A stretch of 64,000 nucleotides of DNA. Origin: Apostichopus japonicus. Its lineage: Eukaryota; Echinodermata; Holothuroidea; Aspidochirotida; Stichopodidae. Below, piece by piece: positions 58,843 to 64,000 of the stretch. The DNA is taken from NCBI RefSeq assembly GCF_037975245.1, contig NC_092569.1, positions 19,523,501 to 19,587,500 of the forward strand. The letters run 5' to 3'. The notes under the pieces are model-generated. The model saw nothing but the letters and a program-made list of their open reading frames with translations. It was not told the DNA's origin and made no database searches. Numbering within the stretch: the stretch's first letter is position 1; each line of letters opens with the position of its first letter. The position numbers and the translations under genes are program-made.

Positions 58843-59069
58843 TTACTCGTGACATCATACGCTGTGTTTTCGCCTTATAAACTCTCTCCAAATTTGATTA
58901 AAATAGTAACGGTTATTAATAACAAACTGCAAAAATGTGCACGTTAGACAACTGGGAACAATCAATAATGGTGATTTCATATTATTTTCATAATTAAAAT
59001 GGCATTCGTTGGTAGTCCTCTCTGTGTTGCAAGGAACTTAAACGATTTTGGACTTCGGCCCACGGTCTA

Positions 59070-59870
59070 ATGTAATTAAAGAACCAATTATTTTAAAAAT
59101 CTATTACCCAAAAGGAAGATACTGAAGAATCACAGTGTAGAATGAAATGTACCATACGCAAATCATCACAAACACGCATACGCATGCGCACACCCACGGG
59201 CATGCGCGCACACACCTACTTACATGCTTGACTAGAAAAACGTCGTCTTAAAATATCTTAAATATCATTTAATCATGGAAGGATTACACTTTTGTCATGT
59301 AAGAAAAGAGGGCTTAAAGGTGTCTTCATCGTAAATTAAATATATTACAGACTATAAAATTACAATGGGCATAGGCAAATATACCGTATCTGGTCTTGTA
59401 TAGGAAAACCGAAAGGCTTTTAACTTTTAAGTGGAAAATTTTATTTTATTCCCCGTTTTTTTTTTTTAAACGTATGAATAAAATAAATAAAGGCTATATT
59501 AAGAACAATATAGATCACAAACTAACCTATTAAAAATGAGCACACATGAATGCACTTCCTTCAATTTACAACAGACCAGATCAGGGGCTCTAACGTTACT
59601 TATGAATATTATGTTGTAAATAGCGTATACCTCGATCATGTAGGTAATTAACTTAAGAATTAAACAATATTAGCAATAGTTCAGTAGCATAACAAAATAT
59701 ATATATATGTCTACATACATACAGGAGTTGATAATCCATTCCCATTTCTGGTATTTCCGTTTAGTAACGATAAAAATAGATAACACTCGACGTTGTTCTC
59801 ACACTTCTCAATAAACATTTGTGATAAAAAAAAAAATTTTGCCAAGGTGCATGGTAGTGCATTGACATTT
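59070..59870 (+). pseudogene. FREP 3' relic, unit 4 copy, second part
   Basis: Continues the relic interrupted at 54038 (CATAC-CAAATCATCACA, CATGTAGGTAATTAAC), ending with an exon 8 trace GGTGCATGGTAGTGC at about 59844. Confidence 0.55.
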
Positions 59871-59932
59871 TTGTTGTTGTTCAGTGACTGTAAGTAGTGT
59901 AATAGTTAGAAAAGTCAATCGATTTCCAATTC

Positions 59933-60410
59933 CTAATAAAAGTGCGCAGAAACGTCACGGCTGGATTGTAAAACAAACCGGAGCTCTATGTTTGTTTTAA
60001 AAACTCGTACGTCAGGTGCACTCTCATGTTTAGCGATATGATTGGGGAAACACTTGCGAACAAGATTGAGCTGTTTAAACCTTCCGTACGTATATATCAT
60101 CACCAATGAAACGGAGTACGACATGATAGGCAGTGGCATTGAGAGCCAGATCGGGGTCCTACAGGGGAAACATGCCAACGCATGCCATGTGTTCCATATG
60201 TAACATACCAATCATTATCCAAGGACCTCGATATTGTAAACCAAATGGTCAAGCAATCCCTCTCCTCCCCATGCACCCAGTAATACCTGACCATAACAAT
60301 CTGCAATGTTTGACCTATACTAAATTCTCAAAGCATCTTAATTGGTTTCCTAAAATATCCGTAAACTGAAACAGACAGAACAATAGGATACATGTACACA
60401 TTGAGGTAGC
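59933..60410 (-). pseudogene. Frameshifted copy of the 154-residue minus-strand ORF
   Basis: Homologous to 1751-2215. A single extra A near 60239 and other changes break the frame into 92- and 68-codon pieces. Confidence 0.4.
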
Positions 60411-60766
60411 ACGTATTTGTTAAAGTATTTCCTCAAACGTGTGGATGTTTTCAGAATCTATTTATTTTCGGAAATACGGTTACCTGGCATTTCATATATA
60501 TACTAGCAAGACGGAAACTTCCTTATTGATTATCACAATATTTCGCCAATCGACCCTTCAACCTACATGTATCCTGTTGGTTACAGTCTTCAGCTTCTAA
60601 ATATCCTGGTTTACTGATACCTTTGTTCAATATCTACTGACCAAGTAGAGGAAGTACATTGTTGACAAAAGCACCACAGGTGATTTTGCTGTAATTCAGC
60701 AATGCTCTTAATTAAAATACATTCCATTCGTGTTGTCAATCATATTATAACCAACCATTTATAATA

Positions 60767-60847
60767 ATGGACTGCCTCCTTGTCCGAGCAGTGCTTGTAT
60801 CTTTCCTATGTACAGTGACGATCGGTTTCACTTTGGCAGACGGAATG
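60767..60847 (+). CDS. FREP gene 4, exon 1 only (rest beyond the window)
   Basis: 27 codons starting MDCLLVRAVLVSFLC and ending ADGM before GTGAGT, matching exon 1 of genes 1 and 3. In those genes exon 2 lies 3.4-3.7 kb downstream, i.e. past position 64000. Intron 1 (60848 onward) is homologous to theirs, with a patch near 61850-61910 closer to gene 2. Confidence 0.78.
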
Positions 60848-63600
60848 GTGAGTTCAACATGTTATGATCCTTGTTCTTGTTGTATCGAAGAATTCTTAGT
60901 TTGTAAGATTTTACTTTCCATCTGTGTGGAAATGAATACCTTATTTAAACATTTGAAAAGCTTAGTTTTCTATAAGTTTAAATATCTTCGGATTTTATAG
61001 CTGAAAAAAGTTGTTTATTTTATTAATATGAAGAACATGTTATCATACAAATATAGTTGCCATGAAGTAGGCCTACAAAATGCTGTGATACGTAACACAC
61101 ATTTGCTACAGGCATATAAGTGGAAAAGGTAAAGATTGAATTTCATTGTATTTAAAACTATAAATTCAAGATTCTTTATGGCTTCTAACAATTTATCAAG
61201 TCATTTTGAAGACGATAACAATGGAGGGAATAGCTGCCCTGGGGTCATTGAAACCGTTTTATATCAATGTAAGGGCATATGGTCATCGGCCCAATTTCTT
61301 TTAATTTAGACGTCAAATGGTCTGAGGCATATGCTATAAATGCAGTCTTTATAAGAAGCTAATAACGCATTTTACTTATGAATACTTTTGCGAGGCTGTT
61401 TATTAACCCTGACCAATTATTTATCCTCCGCTGACGATCCGAGGTGGTCCTCCCATCAGACATGCAAATAGGTAATACAGGTATATATATTGATAGGTAA
61501 TATATTTCAAAACGGAAATCAGTTTTCATTGTTTACAGAAATGAAAGCTATTTGTATGAAAAACACTTGTTATTTAAAGTAATGTAAAAAGTGTTATTTA
61601 TTTTGTGTTGGTAGTTTTGTATGTAATCTCTCAGTATAGGCCATGCACGAGCAATGAAAATCATTTTCTAATATAAACATGGCATTTAAATTTCGTCCTC
61701 TTTGAGTAAACATTTATAGGAACAATTGCTCAGAAAGCTTCCGGATTATTCTCAAAAAAATTCTGTATAATAAAAGAGACTGCAAAATTTCACTCGCGTC
61801 ACAGGCTGTCAATTAAAACAATATACAGACCGTAGTTATATTTATTTCTCTCAATAAGTTTGTGTGTGTGTAGTTTGTATATTGTTGTCATCTCTAAAGG
61901 TCAAAAATGATTTAATTTTTAGATCCATTTCAATTGATTTCCAGAAATCAATCTAAGTACAACAGAAACATGTTATGTAAACATCGCTCTCGTTGGACAC
62001 GCAGTTGTACAATTTTTCTCTCAGAAAACGGCAAACTCACTGCTTTTGGATATTCTTGAAAAGTGAATTTATATTTTTTTCGTTTGAAGAGACTGTTCAC
62101 TCGGTCGGATTACAGGCTTGCGCAATAGCATGTATATTGAGCTTCTTTAGAGTTCTGTAACATACAAGTTAGTATATAGTATTTAGCGTTGATCAATAGA
62201 TTTTGAAGTCTTTTTTCAAAGATTTTTCAATTATTTATCAAGTTTGATTACGATTTGATCAACATAGACATCTGTCTAGAGCTGCTACTTTAAATTAAGA
62301 CTTTGATTTAAGTTTTATCATAATTTGAAGATTTTTTGTTGTTGTAATCAAAACATTGCATTTCTATATACATAATACGCGCGCATGTGTTCTTTCTGGA
62401 GAATCTCTGAAAATCCTTCACATTAAAGGTTCCTGATCCTATCTTGCATAAATAATCCAAAACTGACGTGATTTTTCTGCAACTGACTACATCCTACAAT
62501 TTGGTCCGAGACGACCGCATAAGGACAAACACCGTACAATTAGGAATTTCTAGGAACCAAAAGAGATAAAAAGGAATCGAGAGGGATGAATAGCGACAAT
62601 TTTACGTTTATGGTGATAGCTTTGTTTTCATAGTAAACACCCCGTATAATGAGACTCTTTCTCATCAATTTAGTCAAGTCTCATTTCAGATGATGGAGCA
62701 AAAAATTAAGTTTTCGAAACTTCTTTCATTTCTAATTTGCTTTTTTACACGTGGCTGAATTTAACAAAGTTGTCTTGAAAACGAAAGTTAGAGAATCAAA
62801 TTAAATTCTTAATAGTACTCACTCTTTCATTTATGTAATACTCCTTTGCGAGATATATAACTATTTCCATTTCAAGTTTGAGTCAACTTTACCGAATGAT
62901 TTATTTCGTAAAATTATTTGGGTTGAGTTCGCAGTGACATATTGTTGGTCGACTAATAATTTTACTCGAATTGCCGTTACTTGATATTCCTCTATTTCAT
63001 ACAACTGTAAATTTAATTACATTGTTAAATCATTCTTCATTGCAACGATAATGCAATCTGCCAATTATGTAAACGTAAATGTATTACAAAAAACTAAATT
63101 AAAGAGAGGAGGTTACTTATTACCGGTTTACTTGCATAAAGTGATATCGTAGATAGAACGGTATTCAGTACAGTAACAAATCGCTGATTCAATCTGTTGG
63201 AGACACTATTTTCACATTGGTAATAATATTTTTATCTGCAGACGATTTTTACTTTTTCCCAAAATCCAACCGAAAAGAAACAATAGCTTAATGGTACTAT
63301 TTAGCTACATATTCCAAGGTAAAACACTATATATTAATTAGATATTTGTGAATCAATTAACAGCGTTCAAGTAGTTTCTGTGTTTATATTTTCATAGTGT
63401 ATCTTACGATAATTAATGCTTAATTCCCCCATCAAGGCAGTAGACCTCGGCTTTATTCATAACTTCAAAAAACAAAACTGAAAATGTGAAGAGAAAGACG
63501 TTCTAGCGGTTGCGTTTGGTTTATGTATAAGGTACACGGATATTTATAAGACAAAATTTAAATTTAATTTAATTTAAAAGACAACATAGAACACTGCAAG

Positions 63601-63605
<5 letters not shown>

Positions 63606-63642
<37 letters not shown>
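63606..63642. repeat. (AT)n microsatellite in intron 1 of gene 4
   Basis: About 37 bp of alternating AT, at the position where gene 3 has a shorter AT run (about 41311) and gene 1 has the tract at 5130. Confidence 0.9.
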
Positions 63643-63644
<2 letters not shown>

Positions 63645-64000
63645 ATTTTCGTTCGTTAGATTTAAAAGTAAACCTTCGAGTGAATGTCAATGTATTGCAT
63701 TGAAGTAACGTGTCCAATGTGTAATCAAAGGATATTCAAACATTAGTTGAAAACGAATCCCCACGTTAAGATTGTCATAATTCAAAGTTGGATAATTCTC
63801 TTCAGTTCTTATTTGTTCAGAGCAATACAAGAACTTACTAAAAATTATTAAACATTGATCAGCATAAAAAAAAAATCAGAAGTGTGAAGAACAGAAACTT
63901 CGGTAAATTGATAAAATTATATTTTTCTGGTTCAATTTGGGTATACTTACTTCAATGAAACTTAAAAGCAAATTTTTACACAGTTCGCTGTCAAACATAA

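Larger units (their letters stand above)
54039..59069. mobile_element. 5.0 kb DNA transposon with 18-bp terminal inverted repeats
   Basis: Left end TAGGCCGTGGGCCGAAGT (54039-54056), right end ACTTCGGCCCACGGTCTA (59052-59069): inverted copies with one mismatch. Units 1 and 3 show the empty site (CAGACATGTAATTTGAGAG). ATG at 54036-54038 and 59070-59072 is a candidate 3-bp target duplication. The interior has a spliced minus-strand gene (58653 downward), a nested element at 56002-57823, and an AT-rich segment at 54200-55800 with nothing recognised. The superfamily is not determined; no transposase was identified. Confidence 0.75.

Overview
This is an AT-rich invertebrate nuclear genome window with long introns, GT-AG splice sites, 3' AATAAA signals, non-LTR retrotransposons and DNA transposons. 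The only recognisable host gene family is a tandem array of secreted fibrinogen-related proteins (FREPs). The domain set (fibrinogen C-terminal domain, trypsin-inhibitor-like domain, EGF-like module) and the clustering suggest a marine deuterostome. A sea cucumber is my best guess, because expanded fibrinogen-like families are known there, but this is inference.

The window holds three nearly full-length genes and the first exon of a fourth, all on the + strand. First-exon ATGs lie at 2589, 20569, 38483 and 60767, a spacing of about 18 kb (22.3 kb before the last, which includes a 5.0 kb transposon). Each full gene has eight coding exons of almost constant length (81 or 84, 46, 167, 265, 236, 321, 265 and 263 or 275 bp) and encodes about 550 residues. 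The order is signal peptide, short linker, a C-terminally incomplete fibrinogen domain, a TIL module, a VWC/EGF-like Cys-rich stretch, and a complete fibrinogen domain. Gene 2 carries a nonsense codon in exon 6 and an unrelated signal-peptide exon.

Layout. 1-2588: non-LTR retrotransposon 3' end, decayed FREP 3' relic and an upstream block with a minus-strand ORF. 2589-12529: gene 1. 12995-13262: minisatellite. 13340-15900: shared 3' flank ending in a PEX13-like orphan exon. 15900-20568: unique sequence with local duplications. 20569-30435: gene 2. 30918-34500: minisatellite, a private 1.5 kb insertion with a possible minus-strand secreted-peptide exon, and the shared flank. 35298-38482: retroelement/relic block again, with a 532-bp tandem duplication. 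38483-49796: gene 3, with an RTE-like insertion in intron 2. 50265-53000: minisatellite and shared flank. 53002-60766: retroelement/relic block split by a 5.0 kb terminal-inverted-repeat element. 60767-64000: exon 1 and part of intron 1 of gene 4.

The proteins are likely secreted lectin-like recognition molecules. The most interesting points are the replacement of the ligand-binding subdomain of the first fibrinogen domain by a TIL exon of matching phase, an exon phase pattern that would let exon skipping produce a compact single-domain lectin (and bypass the gene 2 stop), and strong length and sequence variation confined to the predicted ligand-pocket loop.
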